From: Eimeria necatrix
Lineage: Eukaryota > Apicomplexa > Conoidasida > Eucoccidiorida > Eimeriidae
Assembly: GCF_000499385.1 (NCBI RefSeq)
Contig: NW_013651882.1
Location: 1-64,000 of the forward strand
Length of the DNA stretch: 64,000 nt
Reading direction: 5' to 3'
The translations under genes and the position numbers were made by a program. Of the stretch, positions 1 to 13,703 are shown piece after piece. Each line of letters opens with the position of its first letter. Position 1 is the first letter of the stretch. A model generated the notes under the pieces. It was not told where the DNA came from. It ran no database searches and saw only the letters and a program-made list of their open reading frames with translations.

Positions 1-2669
1 ATACTGACATTGTAGAAGTCTCCTGCTGTATGGGGCCCATAACGCGTCCGTTGCGGAGATGCCTCCCTTATCGAGCGAAGATATCTAGGTGCGAGTCATT
101 GAAACATAGTATTTCTACTCCCAAGTCCGGAAAGAACAAAGATTCGAATCCCGGAACAGCCCCCAAATTTGGTGCACAGCACCTACTGCTGCGACTACGC
201 TGCTACCTGCCCCCTCGAGTAGGTGCCTATGATAATCGTCTACCTTCGGCGTATTTCCTTGAAGCAGTAGTCCAACTATAACGAAATATGGTCATTTTTA
301 GTTTTCTTCAAAATCTGTTCTCTTGAAAATCCACCTCACTCGGGGTTCTCGCCTCCTATGGCCTGTGGGGAGGAGGCCTGCATCGGTGCCGGCGCTATCG
401 CCAGCCCCAATCTCCGGGTGCTTTCAGGCACGTCTAGTGTATACACGCTAATTCGCCGACAAATTGGCTTACTTCGATCCTAGTAAGGGGTTCCTGTCCT
501 CGTTCAGTGTTATGACCTCTTGTAGGTCACCAGATAGCTATCTTCTATAGGTCACCAGCAAGCCCGATTGTAGTGCTGGTGCACTACAATTCCATAAAGT
601 TCTATTGTGAAAGTTCGTAAGTTCGCTTCCTCTCTAGATTTTCCCGCGCTGTAGATGCCATCAACATCGATTTAGGTTCAGTCCTCTTTTCTTTGAGTTC
701 CACACAATCAACCAGCTTCCGCGGAGCGAACAAGCGACTGATATAAGCGTTCAGAAGTTCAAAGATTTTTTCTTCCACTATGATGCCAGCCGATTAAATG
801 AAAAGAAAAAATCATCTTTGAGTCAAGCAATGCGCTTCTGTCCTACTTTAGCTCATCTGGAGCCCATGTAAAGGTTGCTTAGGGTCAGTAAGGTTTCCAT
901 AAATTTTTAGTTTTCCATTGCTTGTTTGAGAGTACTTCTGGCGGCCCTTTTGTCTAGCATGGAAACATAGAGCGGAAGCTTGGACAGTCTTTTCTTCTCA
1001 TGAGTATTGCCATCTGCTTATTGATATTCAGCCGATTCCCCCTGTAAAAGTGCCTGAAACATTTGCTACAGGTTCAGCGTTTTCTCATGCATAGATTAAG
1101 TACAAAGGAGAATGCAATAGGGTTACTGTTTTGACTGGTTAAATGCGGTCGCAGTGCTTGAAGCGAACATGAACTATACAGTTGGCTGATGTCTATATTT
1201 CAGTCGGGAACCTCAAATGTTTGATGACAAAATGCAAAAATTTCGATTAAGCTAAATATTTGACGCCGCGTGTGCTTTATGTTTAAAGGCTGCATGATTC
1301 GGCTTTTCTCACCCTGTCTTTGTGGTCTGAATTATCAATCAGCATTGTTATCAGTGCTGCATTTGGAACATACGAAAATGTAGTCCTAACTCCTACTGGT
1401 TTGCAGGACCCAGCACAGGATACGACGTGTCGCCCGAAGAGATGGGGCAGTAACGCTATCGCCACGCCAGCTTGCTCTCCTACTGGCGCCCAGAGGAGAT
1501 ATATTTACGCACAAGCCTACACCTGCTGCTTTATAAAGCAAAAGCTAGTTTATTCCTCCTCTAACGACAGTAATGTGCATTTCCTACTATTTTCTCAGCG
1601 CAAACCGTACACTTGATCGATGTGCTGACTGGTAGACATCCGTTCAAACTTTCGCAGCGAGCAAAATTTTTTGAGCAATATTTTCAATAGTTTCACTTTA
1701 TTATATGCCACAGTTTTTTGAGCATAAGTGTTATGCAGGGCAACGTAAGTGTTGCAGAACACTGTTCGGTGCCGCAGGCACTGCAGCTCAGTGTGAAAGG
1801 CCGCCCCGATCAAAAAGAGCCTCTCATTCTTAGCAACTCAGACGAAATAGTTAATATTCTGAAAGATTTCGCATTTGGTCAGTAGTGTGCTAAATCCATA
1901 CCTGTAGCAACACGCAAGAACCCTACATTTCACAAACAGGCCTAAATGCCCCAAACTGAAAACACGACATGATTTCTATTCAGCATGGGCATATATATTC
2001 AATACGAAATGTGTCAGATATAGTGTCAGATATAGGAGAATTTGAAACTCCTGCAAAAGAGGCAGGCAAAACGATGGTCCACTGCTTCCGGAGCCGTTTG
2101 AGGGTGTCGATCTCAAATCCCATTTCTACTAAATTCTGCTGTATATCTGCCACGTTGAGGATACTGCTTTAATTTGCAACAGATAAATCAGCTTTAAAGC
2201 AGCTTTTCAGCCTTGGCCCTACCCTGCCTGCGCCCCGGTAGATGCAGGCACTGTCGATCAAGTTTCGTTAACATGCTCCCAAAGGAACTGAGTTGTGCGG
2301 ATCAGAACTTTCCCTTATGTAATTTGAAAGACACGCTTTTTTTCAAGCCACATATCATGGATGTGGCTCTGTACCAGTCTGTACACGTAAATTTCAAGGT
2401 CTATTCGAGCTGCCATACGAACCTGTTCGTCTTCTCCTCCATCAATAGACAACCTAAAAAGAGCACTAGAAGAGAATTTAAATGTTGTTCCTAAAGTATT
2501 TTTCTCCATATGTCAATTGGTTTTGGTGTATTTGACTGCTTGAAGACAGCATTTGCGAAGCTTCAACGGAGGGTGTCGGCCAGCATATTTCACGGCGCCA
2601 CTGAAATCTTGCAGAAAAACCGGCCAAAACGTGATCTTTCATCATGTTCTTGGACATCCTTTCACTGTA
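1..2669. other. No gene recognised upstream of family copy 1
   Basis: Only short open frames are present on either strand, none resembling a known protein. A box-B-like string (ATTCGAATCC, near 134-143) has no tRNA fold around it. The last part presumably holds the promoter and 5' leader of the gene starting at 2670; no specific element could be identified. Confidence 0.5.
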
Positions 2670-4551
2670 ATGTCAGTCGATTGTAAGTCTGGGCTAGGAG
2701 AGCCCATACCGGCGGCCTCAAATCCGATCGATCCGCCCGGGCACTTCACATCAATAGTAGAACCCAAGGATGCTACACATAGCCTTTACCGCTTCACGTC
2801 GCATCCAGCCAGGTCGATGCTATGGTCTGGGAACTACATGAGCTTGGTTGCCTCTGCACTACTGGTAGCTATGGTGTTCGCGATGTACGCCTGCAAGCTC
2901 AAGAACGCAAATAAATACAAATCACGGATTACAAGCCGTCTATTATCGGCTTCTCGCCCACCAGATGAGCAGGACAAGTCAAGACAACCTTCAGTGACGC
3001 CTTTATGTGAAGGATTTGAGACATTAACTAGTTCATGGACGATAGCTAGGCCACCAGGAGATGATCGAGGTCAGATTGAACGGGGCGAGAAACGTGCGTA
3101 TGAGGAAGCAACGGAAATACAAACAATATCACCCGGAGCAGCAGAAGGCGTGTTCACAAATATTTTTGGAGTGGGAGAAGGACAGCAGCATCTTGCTAAA
3201 AGAGCTAGAATCAGCGAGTGGACAGCGGATCCACTTGCAAATTTGGAAACCTTGCTGCATTATGCACCAAACACTGCGCCTTCGGAAAGCCCCTTGGACG
3301 TAGCGCAATATCCCCCTGAAAGTAGAGGTTCTGCGTCGTCGCTGCCTTTACCAAGACAGACTCCGACACCTAGATTCTCAGTCGGTGAAACTCCGCGCAC
3401 TCATGAAGTTTTACCATGGTCTCTTGAGGCACGACCAGGAACCAGCCATTCACACAATCTTGACGAGGATAAATTTGTAGATTCTGTCATTGAAGAGCTT
3501 TTGACCTCCGCAGGGCCACGCGCTGAGTTTGATCCGCTAGGTGCCCTCAATGAGAACGTGCTCGACACTTTTCTTAGCTCTACTTCAGCAGCTGGTGCTG
3601 GGCAGGGACGTCCTACAGCTGCCGAATCACCCAGTGAAAGCTTGGCCCATCAAGACGACGAATATGCACAGGCAAGATCATAGAATTTCATAGTGCACTC
3701 TGTAGCGTTTGCTAGCTCCTCTCTTCGGGCACATTATTTAGCGCGTGAGCTGTGCAGCAGTACATCCTGCCAATGCACATTGGACTCTTCAAGCGTAATG
3801 CTGATCTATGGTCTGCGTCTTGAGCTGATTTTTCTGACAGGTCGACACTTCCTCCGACAATGAATCTGAGACATATACAGATGATGACCTGACAACTCAA
3901 TATTTGGATGACGAATTTCTCGCTAGCCATGCTTTCTACAAAATACCAGTTCTGAAAGAAGGAGTGAAACCAAAACCTTTTGATTGGGAATTTGCGATTA
4001 AGCTTCGAGGTTGTCGCCGAGGGCTTCCTGGAAAGCTTGCAATAATTCGAGGGATCTTCCAGAGGAAAACGTTGTCTTCAGACGATGTGAGGCTTCTGAT
4101 GGAAATGAGTTCCGACCTCCTGAGCCTTGCTACTACGACAATGCTAGATCCAATAGCCAAAAGCCGATGTTCTGAGGCGGTGGGACCTTTGTCACGTCGG
4201 CTTCTCGTGGCAGATGCCCTGTGGTGTGCTTGTGAGATACTCGGGCCTGCAATGCAGAAAGAAAAGTGGTGGCCCATGATAATGGAAAGGATGGCAGCAG
4301 CACCGCTCTATGACGACTACGCTTCTATGATGCCATTTGAAGCATGGATGGATTTCACAACCAAGGCTCTTTGCGCGTTATCAATTTACAAGACTGGTGA
4401 ACGGCCGACTGCACGAGCAGTGGTAGAGCTCAAAACAAAAATATTCCAAATGCCTTGTGTACACTCCAATTTCAAACGCCCAGTATGGGATGATTGGAGA
4501 AAGGACATTGAAACTGAGCAAATACGATGGTACAACAGCAAGTCCACTTGA
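2670..4551 (+). CDS. Family copy 1: recessed signal-anchor protein with conserved C-terminal domain
   Basis: Two exons, 2670-3671 and 3841-4551, predict about 570 residues. ATG 2670 is chosen because the frame further upstream opens only at a TTG. Residues about 58-75 (core ASALLVAMVF) form a hydrophobic segment, followed at 90-94 by RLLSA, the weakest version of the family's R-x-L motif. A low-complexity acidic/Ser-rich stretch contains ARISEWTADPLANLE, a motif shared with copies 3 and 4. Exon 2 encodes the family domain: FYKIP, then LSRRLLVADALWCAC, LGPAMQKEKWW and a C-terminal W-DDWRKD. This copy is the most diverged of the four and lies about 34 kb from the others. I do not recognise the domain. 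Localisation is inferred from the hydrophobic segment and the motif; the function is unknown. The gene model is strong because the intron joins in frame exactly where it does in the paralogues. Confidence 0.8.
3672..3840 (+). other. GC-AG intron of family copy 1
   Basis: The donor is CACAG|GCAAGA and the acceptor TTTCTGACAG. This GC donor keeps phase 0, as in the three paralogues. The nearest GT candidate (3634) would leave phase 1 and break the frame into exon 2. GC-AG introns are a known minor class spliced by the major spliceosome. Confidence 0.7.
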
Positions 4552-5333
4552 GTAATGCCAAAAGTCACTCGCGGTCAGGAAGCAGAGGAGTGACACTTAG
4601 CTAGCTAGGCTCATCTCGCTAGGCAATATTTTCACCAAAAAGAAAGCTGCGCTGCATCGCACTGACCAGCGCAAGTCAACCCTGGAGATAAAATTGCTAT
4701 GATAGGAGTTCGGCATCACCGTCGTGGCGACAACGATAGGCTGCAGGTGCGCTGTTGGATCTCTACAGGGCGGCAGCGCCTGCATGCTTTTTTAATTTCT
4801 CATACTGGAAATAATGCGAAAAAAACCAATATCCTTGTTAAGTGATGAGCCGTTACAGGTACAATACTGAGTGTACTGGCCGATGGTTTGGGCCCTGAGG
4901 CGCTTAGAGTTTTCTCTTGTTTGTCTCATCGACAGAGTTTTCCGGCCATCTACTTGTACTTGAACTTTCATTCACTAGCTGAGCTGGTCTTTATGAGTGT
5001 TAACATGAGTGGCCATTATTAGTCTCTGCTACGAATGTTTTTTGATGTTTCTTTATGCGCTACCCTCCTCAAACGCACGATACGTTCAATACAGCGGGTG
5101 ACTTGTTTTTCGTGGTAACGAGGTACCGTCCGCTATGCGCAAAGCATTCGAAGCGTGCGACTACTGCTGGTAACACGTGCGATCAGTCTGAATTGAACAA
5201 ATGATGTAGCGCCATATGTTGCGTTCAACCGACACTGTGCAAATGATGCAACACTATGTGCTGCATATACTGCGAAGATGCAACTACGTGTGTGAAGCGG
5301 TGCCAGCTTCAGCAAAATTCTCAGTAAACAAGT
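4552..5333. other. Intergenic, nothing recognised
   Basis: This is the 3' flank of family copy 1. No open frame with support, no repeat and no RNA gene was seen. Confidence 0.5.
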
Positions 5334-7921
5334 ATGCTCAGCAGTGATTTAGAGGCAGCATGCTTAGCGTTGAAGAGTCTTATTCCCGCAAGAGTATGCA
5401 GGTCCACGCCCGAGAAAAGTGAAAGCAATTGCAGGCAATTTCGCAATGAGCTCCTTCATCGTGGAACACTGGTCAGTATCCAGCAATCAGCACATCTACT
5501 CTTCGGATCCTACAAATTTACCGATATTGCAGTCCAAGTCTGCGACCTCACGCATGAGGAATATATTTGCTGATTGTGCTGCTGCTGAAAGCACATTTGA
5601 TTTCTTTTCCAGGACCGAGATGAGTCAGGAGTCAGAGTATTCTGTCTATCCTGATTGGTGAACACTTGTTGTGGAAGTTTTTGTCTGCTTATTCTTCACA
5701 AGCTCGAAAGCCTACGCGAAGACTCCATTACGTAATTTTTTTACTGCTCTCGCTTAAAGTAGCAATCAAGTGGAGCACGTTCGCAAAAAAGTCGGAGTAA
5801 AAGTCATTCGTGCATGCGAGGACAGCAAAGCTGTTCCCCGCGCAGCCAATACCTCTAGCAATCGTAAGCATGAAGAAGGAAGCAGTTAATGAGTTATGCT
5901 TGAGAAACACCGCTGAGCAAATACGTAGAATGCTGTTCTGTAACTATACAAGGGCAGTAAGCAGTGACTACGATGCTGTGACTGCAGGGGCCACTGCAAA
6001 GTAAGTGGAGGCTTCACGTTCCACAACTCCGCCATGCGTTAGTTATGTGGGCTGCACAATGTGGCCAAACACAGTTCAGCCATAGCTTTCTAGTCTCTTG
6101 CAAAGTCAAGGCAATGAATCTTTCTCCAGAAAAGCTCGTGCTTCTATCAAGCTAAAATTGATAATTATGGTCAATGATCGATTTAAAATGTGTGTAAGGA
6201 GAACCGGTGCACGGAATCCGCAACTCCAGAGAAGCCCCGAAGTGCGACGTAAGATCAAGAAGTATATGTGGAAGCATCAGTAGGCCGAATAACTCTTTGG
6301 CAAGAACTACTTCGTTTTCAGTAGCCAGCTTCAGAGGGTACACAGATCGTCTCCATTATTTGGCACAGTCATGCGAACGCATTGAAAGGCTCAAGACCTC
6401 TGTTTCAAGTTCTGTGTTGAAAAGGTAAGGTCATGATGCATATCAGGCACCATGCCTTCGTCTAGTTCTAACGCATAGAGACAAATGCATCTACACAGGC
6501 GACACTTGCGTGACAGATTGGAAGGGGTGGTGAGAGAGCCAAATTCGAGACCCAACGTTCCTATGTGACCCCTCTGCAAATGTGCCTGATGGTCCCTGGC
6601 GCTTTATCTTGGAGCAGCTTGCGATGCATCAGCCAAGCAATTAGGGACATGCTTACAAGTCCGTTAGTCCCAGCTCATGTCACATGGGTGAAGTGCGCTG
6701 CTCCCAGTGCGGACGGCTGCATGCTGCCCACATTCATCATGACGTTTTCAGAAGCATTAAGAGTCTCCATACTCCTCAATTTGAAATCTTGACGTTTTTG
6801 GGCTTAACTCTTGCTATTTAGTTCACCAGGACTTTTTCGCGCAGACGAACACGTTTTCTGTTTGCTTTCACTGTGCATAGAAGTAGATTCGGAGAAAAAA
6901 TCAAAAACATTCAGCATAGAAAGGTAGCAGCAATAACAGAAAATAACCAGAATAACGAGAGGCCTGGTGCAGAATAGAGAGCAACAGCATGAGAATTAAC
7001 AACTCTTCAAAGACAATAACAAAAGTAGCAACCCTTCACAGGCAACAACTGTAGCCACAGCAGAACAAGCAAGACACGTCATACGGTAGAAAAACAGGAA
7101 CGGCTGATTGATAATTCATTGGGGTGGAAAACCCGAACTGCGAAGGTCGAGGCAATTCACACAATGGAAATTGGCACAGAAGTGTGCTCAACACAACTAA
7201 GCTAAAGTCATGGCCGAAGTGCCACTCGAACGCATCATCAGAATTTGCGTGGTTGTGCTTATAAGTCTACTGTAGCTGGACCGTATTCAGTACCTGTTGA
7301 TTGCCTCCCCACAGCGCAGTCAGAGACGTCCAAATGGATGGCTTTGTGTCAACGGCTCTGCAGAAAAGAGGCGTTTTCCCATCCGTAAACATCAACTCCC
7401 CCGCTGACTTCAATGCCTTAGCACAAAGCAACAAAGGCACAATTAACCCAGGAGGTCCATTACGAATCTGTAGCAGAGATCATGCAACGTGCCCACTACG
7501 CATCCCACGGCAAATCTATTGGCAAATATTTCTACGACTTGGACTCTGTTCTTATCAAATCTAAAGAAGTGCGCGCACACAGGTGTAAAGGTTTGATGGC
7601 AGTTGTATGCAGTCTGCAGACAAATGAGCAGGAGCAGGGAAATTCATTTGGTACATGCAGGGGCATGCGAATAGATAGGCTGATGTGATTCAACAAATGA
7701 ATCCAAAAAAAGAAGAATAAATAAGTGAAGAACTCACAACGGCAGGCTCTGGGTTTGAAAAGACAACAACGAAATTGGCTTCTCCTGAGACACTGGATGT
7801 TCTCTCCACCCGAACAACGGCTCCAAACCATCCGCAAAAGTTCCGACATGCGGCAGCAGAGACACTCCCCGGGAAGTTGCAAATCAGCACAGAAGAAGCC
7901 TCGTCATACTCTTCAGGCTGA
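5334..7921 (+). CDS. Unresolved multi-exon gene candidate
   Basis: Several segments look like real exons but match no family I know. The best is 6322-6424 (acceptor TTCGTTTTCAG, donor AAAAG|GTAAGG), encoding RLHYLAQSCERIERLKTS; it joins in phase to 6499-6529, encoding RRHLRDRLEGV. Further candidates are a stretch ending at 6001 before a GCAAA|GTAAGTGG donor, one starting near 7315 after a CCTCCCCACAG acceptor, 7452-7568 (encoding HYESVAEIMQRAHYASHGKS) and a terminal one from 7746 after CACAACGGCAG. The frame of the terminal exon is ambiguous: it stops at 7921 in one phase and a little later in another. An ATG at 5334 opens a 79-residue frame and could be the start. These pieces may belong to one gene or two. 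Transcript data would be needed to join them. Confidence 0.3.
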
Positions 7922-10900
7922 GCACAAACCCGGGGTACCTCTGCCCTGAAACTTGGACCCTAAACTTTAAGCTCGGACTGCAAGAGCGTAAACTCATTCT
8001 CAGACCCTCTGCTTTCGGTCCTGATCGTTCGACCATGAAGCAAAATTACTTGGTGGCTTTATGCGAATTGCAGGGCCTTACAACGTAGATCTGTTTAAGA
8101 ATTTGTGGGATCGATCGCGGGTCAGCAAAGCTTCGTGTCTTCTGCATCGAGGAGTTTGGCTTCAACGTGACAGTGCCTTGTCGAGCTGGACGGCGCTGTA
8201 TCTCTACAGTCGCCTTGCGCACGAGTGTGCCCCTATCCATCTTTTCAGAGTTTTGCTTTGAGGGGTCAAATTTAAACGCTGCTGGGAATTCAGACACACG
8301 CTTCAGGGATAGGCACCTGCGGATCAAGACAGGATATACACAGCATAGCAGACGCAGAATAATTCGAGTGCGGAGCATAAGTCTCTAGATTTTAGGTTTT
8401 GGAACACTGTTTCTACGTCTCCCGAAACCTACGGAGCCCGCTAGCCAGTTTGGAGGCAACTCGTCGATCTTTGAATCAGTTTAAACCACATTGGTGGGGG
8501 AAAATTGTTTCTCTCCCCTTATGAATGGACGGCGATGCAAAATCAAGAGAGTTAGAGCTGGGGTTTGCGTTCTACGCGTGATGGTTGGCCGAACAGGGAG
8601 CAGATGGGTTTCGATGATCTGACTCTGCATATGTCAGGAGGGTCCACCTGTGGCAAGCAATAGCGCTCAAGAAAGTAAAGGGAGAAAACAGAAGAATACC
8701 AAAATTGATAAAGCACAGTTATAGCTGCATCATTCAGGAAACCTTAGCCGCTTGGTGCTGAGTATAAAGTTTAAATTCTGAAGGTGCAGTGGCGCGATGG
8801 TAAGCTAAGCGTTTGTGTAGCCGCCAAACGCAAATCCTTGGACCTAGATCAAGAAAATAATTGCTTTAATGAATAATTCATATTTAACAACTTCTAAAAG
8901 TAGGCCCTCATCGTAAGCTTTACCTCTGCCTCCATGTACCCAAACACCGTCTTGTCCCATCACCATCATGGAGAAAGATTAACTCCTCAGTAGCTGAAGC
9001 CTAGTTCATTTTCCCCAAATTAGCGGCTTTCAGCTGGCTATAATTTTTTAACCACCACAATATGCAGCATTCGAGAAGCTGAAGGGGCTATTTTGTCCCA
9101 AAGCCACCCTTAATAGCTCGGAATGTTTCAATAATAGCCCTATAATGGGCACCAGAACGGTGCATGCAGCTGCACCAGCAACGGTAAATTAAGAGAACAG
9201 TACGAGTGGAAGCCATATCAATGCTGGCCACAGAAGACGCACGTTTTTTCAGGAGCTTCTGCGTATGAACGCTTGTCAACTTTCTGCACACGTACAGTGC
9301 AGAGTCCCCTAACAAGGAAGCATAGAAGGCATCCCTGTGCTGCTTTATTTTCTGAGTGAGTGTGCCTCCCTGCCAAGTAATATTTGATGTCAATTCGTAC
9401 GACGGTTAGTTGGTGAAGACCAACTCCCCAGCAAAGTCTCTACTGGTGGGGGACGTGGGAAGTTTGTGCACTAGTGACATGGTGACAGCGCTGCTGCTAG
9501 AAGGACTGCTCCTGCAGCTACCTTGCTGTTGCCATAATTTCTGCTAGTAGGCTGCCTTTAGGAGGTGCAGGTGCGGCACTTCCGGCCATTCCTACTGTGG
9601 CTCAACTCTATCTTTCTCTCGGTACAGTTTACTGCCGTCACTGATCTTGTTACCCCTGCACTTCATGTCGCTGATTGCACCGGGGTGCCTCCAGCAGGAA
9701 ACCTTTTCAGTTTCTAGGTTCAGCAGCGGTAAAAGGTCCGCGATGCTTGACTGCTGAGGCAGCAGCTGCTGCTACTTCTGCTGAGTGTACTGTTGTTCTT
9801 TACCTAGAGGCAAACCTAGCACTATCTGTGCTTCCAACAACATCATTTTACCTGTGCCGCTGTATATGTTTTCTTCTGCTTGTAGAAGTGCAGATGCTAC
9901 AAGTAAAGAAGCTCTTAATGCTGCGCCAATGCTGCATTTTGTAGCTTCTGCCTGCGAGTACTCGTTAAGCTACTACTGCAAGGGCATGCATGGCTCTGCG
10001 CAATTGTAGAGATTAGAGTCCGCTGAGGAAACCTCTATGCCCTTTCAGTGGTCTATACGTTGCCATTTGTGTCTAAGAAGCAGTTTATATGATATAAGCC
10101 AGTTGGATATAAGGTCCTTTAAAACCCGCGATGTCGGTGAAGGACTTCAAGAAGAAGAAAGTAGGGGAGAACTAATTTAAAATCACGATAGCCGAGTTCT
10201 GGGGTGAATACTCACCAATGACTAGCAAGGCAGGCAAAGAAAAATCAGAGGCCCAACAGGGGCTCGGGAGGGGGCGCAAACGCGCAGCTGCCTTTCTTTT
10301 CATTGATAACGCCGTGCTGTCAAGTGCGCTTTCATCCGTGTTTACGTGACTGCATCTGACTTTATCCAATCTTGCCTCCGACTGCCACCGTTTCCCGTGA
10401 TGCAGTCTCTGTTTCACTGTATCTCTGCCTATTTATTTCGACCCTTTTTGTTCTTCTTGTACAACAAACGCATCTCTAATGCTCGGCAAAAAGAGTCCAA
10501 ACTTCAGGTTTCAATTCAATGTTCAGTGCTTTCAACCTTTGAGATTTACCTTTCACTATTAATGGCTCTGCTTTCAACAGGTTTGAGGATTAAGCATCCT
10601 CATGTGTACGAACTGCGCTAACTACGCCCTTATTGAATACTCATATATAATACATATGGAATAACAATATGAAAATAACTATTGTATAATTTAGAAACCG
10701 CAAAGTCTGCAACGCAGAGTCGACAGAGCTTGAGCAATATCCTGTAGGACTTTAAGACTAAGGCCCAAGATACTCGACCCCAGAGATTACACTGTATGCC
10801 TACTGCTACCAAACATATTGTACACCTCCCCGGGGTGGTCTTCATTGTGAGGATAAGTTCACAGTGAAAGCTTGGATACAATCGATATTCTCGAGCCCAC

Positions 10901-13703
10901 AGCTCTCTCCCTTCTATAGATGGAAGAGCGTTGCTAGCAATAGTAGTAACTCGCAGAACAGCATATAAGCTGTCGTTATGCCTTAGTAGTTTTCCAAACC
11001 TTTCGTTGGAATAGCCGCTGGCCAAGCGGCGGAAAATTTTACATGAACTACGTACAGGACAAATATGTGTGCTCTTGGGGCTTCAGACAAGCAAGCAAGA
11101 TACGTCGAGTGCATCCGGGCATGAAGATATATACATCTGAGAAACCGACTGATGTGTGCGTTATGCATTGTTACCTGTCACCAGAGCTGGCCATAAGCAT
11201 ACAAAGACATTTGAACAGACACACGTACAGGCAGACGGACATTCGGCAGAGAGGCGTCCATACAGAAAGAGGGCAGTTAAAGTTGATGAAACAAGGAAAC
11301 AGGTAGGCATATAAGGAGTGCTACAGCGCCTGAATTTAATGGATAGGTTTGCATCGCTGTTCAGCATAGATCCTAGCCAACAAGTGCGGGAGAGGTAAGT
11401 GCTGGTTGCAAGGCGTTTGGGTTAAAGACGCCTACGGAAAGAAATCAAAACGCCTGCTTGCCACCATAGGAACCATAAACCTTTCAAATTCAACCACGGG
11501 GTCCGCTGAACATTGCAAAACCTCACCGCAGCCAAAGCCTGAATTTTGAGACGTGTATCCCTATTTTCTCACCGAAATATCATCAGTTTATCCGGAACTT
11601 CTCAGTTCTCTATCGGCAAAAACAGAGCTAACTTTGTCGCTCCTTATTTTATACGAGAAAGCCACCAGACTTCTGCTTCATTTTAGGTTGAGAAAAAGTG
11701 ACTATTCCAGTTAGATTGCTTCAACGCGGATGAAGATATTCAGGTTTTGTCTTTATAACACTAAGTAATGCAACCATTGAAGATGGTTCCTGCGAAACAA
11801 CTTAGTGCAGCGCTCTGAGCCTTCGCCACGGCTGCGACAAACTGCTTCTCATGACTATAGTTTAATTCCTACACTTTTTAGCCCTCAACAGGCTGAAATA
11901 TTCATGTGTTCTACATTTTAAAGAATTTTTGAAGCCCATGCAGACAATAAAACCCCACTGAGACTCCGGTGCATTGGCCTCGCCATTTCCCGTGCACTTC
12001 GTGATGCCGCAGCTTCATCGATGGCCTCGCTTATTTTCTCCCAGATGCATGGCCTCTATCTTTATTGCCGAATCTGCATCGCCATAGCTCAATTTCTGAG
12101 CCGTTTTCAGTGTAGCTACCGCGCTCCATTTGTCGGGTTCATAGCTGCTCGAGTTCACCAAGTATCCCACGGCAAGCCCCTTGCCAAAGCACTATAATAC
12201 TGGCCGCAATAGCGGTTTTTGTTAGTTTTGACCACTTTACTATACACACTTTCATTTTCACCGACATTGTGAGGATGGCTTAGCTAGCGGCTAACCCTGT
12301 GTGAAATTCAGGTAAATGATATGAGAAATGCTATCGCACGCTTGCCGTGTAAAACTGCCCAAGCACTTAGAAGCTAGATGACTGGCAGTATTGCAAAACC
12401 TTTCACAGTAATGCCTTTCTGGTGACAAACTCGCAAAATACCAGCCAAGGGAGTTACTTTTGAAAATAGATGCATACACGTTATGCGGAGTAAATATTGC
12501 ACAAAGCGAGTGCTTTTTATTGTGAGCATCGCTTTAGTAAATTTCTGCGAGGCCGCCAAATTTCCCATTCTCCAACTTAATGTATCAAAGGGAAGCAATA
12601 CTCACAGCAAAGCTTTAAGGGGGTTAGATGCGAGTGGTAGCAACTGAAAGCAGTATGTCACGTATTGTGAAAAGCTTTTAGACATGCGTGAACGCGCAAG
12701 TTCGCTTAATTCCTCAGGCAAAAAGCGAGAAGCAGCATCTCTTCCTGGTGTCTGCAAGTTTCCGCGTCTTACTGAACGTCTTCTCAGGCATCTAATCATT
12801 ACTCTGCAGAGCATGGAGCCCCTAATGAAGGCACTCGCTGTGCTTACCTGCATCTCGTGAGGGTCTAAGGCCAGCGTACACAGAGTGTAGTTTATGAGAT
12901 CGTTATATAGAGAGCGGACACCCTAGTTCCGGGATAGTCCAGTGGAGCTCAGCTTCATTGCTGGGAAACGCGGTCATGATTGGGTGGATGGTAGGAACGG
13001 AGCTGCGTGAGCAATGAAAGGTACATGCCAAAGGGATCCAATCCTTAGAGTGCGGCACAGAAAAACAGTTCCCCTAAGCAAGAGTTCAAGGGTGAGACGA
13101 TGGCTGGGAGCCTGAACCGGCCTAGGCGCGATGCATCTGTACACACTGACAACACTGGGGCAACTCTTTGTGCCGTACAGCTGCACGGGCCACTATGTGA
13201 AGGAAGTTGTTGAGCACTCTGAGCGCTGGGGTGATACTTGCACTGGTACTTTTCGATGTTTCGATGCGTCCTAGCTTCTTCGGCAGACAGTATCCCTCGT
13301 TGAAGCTGTGTCCCTCGAATGGCCAAATGTCTTAAGCCTCGCCTCATATCCTATGTCTTGACTACTCATCCTCGATGGCGGAGCAAAAACTACCCAATAA
13401 TTTGCTGTTTGCCGTCTGCCATCTGTGGTGGTTCATAACTCTAGTTTTCACTTGTTTCGTCGGACTCAAGTGGCGCAAAGTGGAAAATTTGACCTCAGGA
13501 GTCCAGCGGGTTCTCGCATAGAGTCTCTTAAAATTTTTACTAGCAATCATAATTCCATGACAAGACCTAGAATGGACTTCAGCATACGTTGGCACTGCGG
13601 TGCCCTCAGCAAGGACAGCATCCAGCAAATGAAACGAGAAGCGTGTAGCGTAAAACGATGGGGAGGTATGAAATCTCGTAGAGTTCTTCAGTAGAGAAAG
13701 TCA
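7922..13703. other. Gene-poor stretch, no recognised gene
   Basis: About 5.8 kb contains only short frames without recognisable domains. On the minus strand there are isolated splice-like signals, for example a donor ATGCAG|GTAAGC near 12845, an acceptor AACTTGCAG followed by an open stretch encoding RDAASRFLPEELSELARSRM, and a donor GCT|GTGAGT near 12610. These may be parts of a minus-strand gene that continues from 14.1 kb. A hairpin with a 7-bp stem (GCGTTTG/CAAACGC) lies near 8808-8830. Nothing here could be named. Confidence 0.4.

Noticed and set aside
133..146. GATTCGAATCC, resembling a tRNA T-loop
   Set aside because: Flanking bases do not pair as a T stem and no other arms are found.
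2553..2669. Upstream extension of family copy 1
   Set aside because: It begins at TTG, not ATG. The first ATG (2670) gives an N-terminus that places the hydrophobic segment and R-x-L motif as in the paralogues.
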